Assembly (NCBI RefSeq): GCF_001439815.1
Contig: NZ_JYLM01000003.1
Coordinates: forward strand, 496,001-560,000
DNA: 64,000 nucleotides
DNA from: Pseudomonas orientalis
GTDB taxonomy: Bacteria; Pseudomonadota; Gammaproteobacteria; Pseudomonadales; Pseudomonadaceae
Direction of reading: 5' to 3'
In this document: piece by piece, positions 63,189-64,000 of the stretch
Numbering within the stretch: position 1 is the first letter of the stretch
Layout: every line of letters starts with the position of its first letter
The notes under the pieces: generated by a model
The model's database searches: none
Seen by the model: only the letters and a program-made list of their open reading frames with translations
What the model was told of the DNA's origin: nothing
Program-made: the position numbers and the translations under genes

Positions 63189-63576
63189 GGCGATGTCCTG
63201 AATAGCGAGGTGAAAAAATTCTGTGGGGCATCTTACCGGGGCCGGCGGTGGCGTTCAAAGGGCGCAGGGCTTTTAATGAAGAATGCGCTGGCGTCCATAG
63301 CCCGCAGCCAGCGGGGCCGGGGCTCCTGGCGCGGTTTTCCAGGACAATAAATACCACCGCCAGTCACGAAATTAGAGAAACCTTCGGAAATACCATTGGC
63401 ACGTTCCGGAAAAAGGGTTAAGGTGGCGTCACTGTGTTGCTTGTGTCACTGAGAATCTCTACACGATATGTTGAATTTCGATCCAACCATCTCCAAGAAT
63501 TTTTCCTGCTCTTTGCACTCAGTCTCGGCCAGGGCTTTTCCTGAGTCGCAGTTAACTTTGTTCAAGGAGTTACACC
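63189..63576 (+). promoter_or_regulatory. Long upstream region and 5' leader of the cold-shock gene
   Basis: About 390 bases between dcd and cspA. The stretch 63189-63360 holds nothing that I can support; an ORF there looks like a shadow. The stretch 63361-63576 is AT-richer and likely holds the promoter and an untranslated leader, typical for cold-shock mRNAs, but I cannot place the hexamers. AAGGAG lies 7 bases before the start. Confidence 0.4.
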
Positions 63577-63786
63577 ATGTCTAATCGCCAAACTGGTACC
63601 GTTAAGTGGTTCAACGATGAAAAAGGCTTCGGCTTCATCACTCCACAATCCGGTGACGACCTGTTCGTTCACTTCAAAGCTATCCAATCCGACGGCTTCA
63701 AAAGCCTGAAAGAAGGCCAACAGGTTTCTTTCATCGCTACCCGCGGTCAGAAAGGCATGCAAGCTGAAGAAGTTCAAGTTATCTAA
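63577..63786 (+). CDS. Cold-shock domain protein
   Basis: A 69-residue CspA-family protein with intact RNP1 (KGFGFI) and RNP2 (DLFVHF). N-terminus [17 protein letters not shown]. It binds single-stranded nucleic acid as an RNA chaperone. Codons are strongly biased to highly expressed forms compared with its neighbours. Whether it is cold-induced (CspA) or constitutive (CspC/CapB-like) cannot be told. A strong terminator follows. Confidence 0.94.
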   Translation: MSNRQTGTVKWFNDEKGFGFITPQSGDDLFVHFKAIQSDGFKSLKEGQQVSFIATRGQKGMQAEEVQVI

Positions 63787-63809
63787 CTTGTCCTGACTTA
63801 GTCAAAAAG

Positions 63810-63837
63810 ACCCCGCCCTTAAAAGCGGGGTTTTTTT
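63810..63837 (+). terminator. Rho-independent terminator of the cold-shock gene
   Basis: ACCCCGC/GCGGGGT with an eight-base loop and TTTTTTT, 24 bases after the stop. Confidence 0.94.
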
Positions 63838-63886
63838 ATGCCTGGGATTTAGCGCTGCCGCCAGTCAAATGCACGACGCAAAAAAA

Positions 63887-63977
63887 TGTGGGAGGGGGCT
63901 TGCCCCCGATGGCGGCGCTTCAGTCGATATAGGCTTCGACTGACATACCGCTATCAGGGGCAAGCCCCCTCCCACAT
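63887..63977. repeat. REP pair, copy 9
   Basis: TGTGGGAGGGGGCTTGCCCC and its inverse enclose CAGTCGA...CGACTGA, with a CTATCAGGGG variant in the right arm. Confidence 0.88.
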
Positions 63978-64000
63978 TCAAGCGCTCAAGCAGGATCGTT

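Noticed and set aside
63100..63357. An 85-codon minus-strand ORF upstream of dcd
   Set aside because: It overlaps the dcd start in another frame, has no ribosome site and its composition is unlike the neighbouring proteins.

Overview
The window is chromosomal DNA of a Pseudomonas of the P. fluorescens group. The evidence is the gene repertoire (pcaIJFHGTBD with PcaR and PcaK, braCDEFG, RapA, an NbdA-like MHYT-GGDEF-EAL protein, a QuiP-like acylase, the Lhr/Lig/Exo/MPE repair genes) and nine copies of the GTGGGAGGGGGCTTGCCCCCGAT palindromic repeat pair that is typical of this group. I saw no tRNA, rRNA, prophage, insertion sequence or CRISPR array. Gene order and codon use look like core genome, with small accessory inserts.

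Layout. 1-10.0 kb: the protocatechuate branch of the beta-ketoadipate pathway. pcaI-J-F-H-G and pcaT-B-D (D is cut by the window edge) lie on the minus strand, preceded by pcaK and pcaR, with PcaR-type operator sequences before pcaI, pcaK and pcaR. 10.0-13.5 kb: a 66-codon gene with a long leader, the phosphate transporter pitA, a 38-codon gene that looks like the cbb3 oxidase subunit CcoM with an Anr/FNR-type box, and two small hypothetical genes. 13.7-22.0 kb: rapA, a large palindromic repeat, an MFS transporter, a YkgJ-type Cys-cluster protein, a c-di-GMP enzyme of NbdA type, and a DUF2288 protein. 22.3-27.3 kb: the branched-chain amino-acid transporter braC-D-E-F-G.

27.5-30.0 kb: a four-gene operon encoding a short secreted Cys-containing precursor (DUF2282), an MNIO/DUF692 enzyme, a DUF2063 partner and a DoxX membrane protein. 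This matches the recently described bufferin/gig copper- or gold-linked RiPP systems and is the most interesting system in the window. 30-36.7 kb: a LysR regulator divergent from an atypical SDR, a lipoprotein, a flavoprotein, a PLP enzyme and NhaA. 36.7-37.4 kb: a 32-codon ORF with a strong Shine-Dalgarno sequence, a long leader and its own terminator. 37.4-49.2 kb: SlyB, PdxH, an OmpA-like lipoprotein with a histone-H1-like tail, a family VIII-type serine hydrolase, an agarase-like glycoside hydrolase, DinG, CopD-like, a collagen-like secreted protein, and a DUF6231-YchJ-LEA-SEC-C operon.

49.4-64 kb: a QuiP-type Ntn acylase, then the exo-lig pair and the lhr-mpe pair of the bacterial Lhr repair cluster. 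The two pairs are separated by a five-gene polar amino-acid uptake operon of the aotJQMOP type. The window ends with a small Pro-rich protein, dcd and a cold-shock protein. Many operons are bounded by REP pairs or rho-independent terminators, which helps set transcription units.
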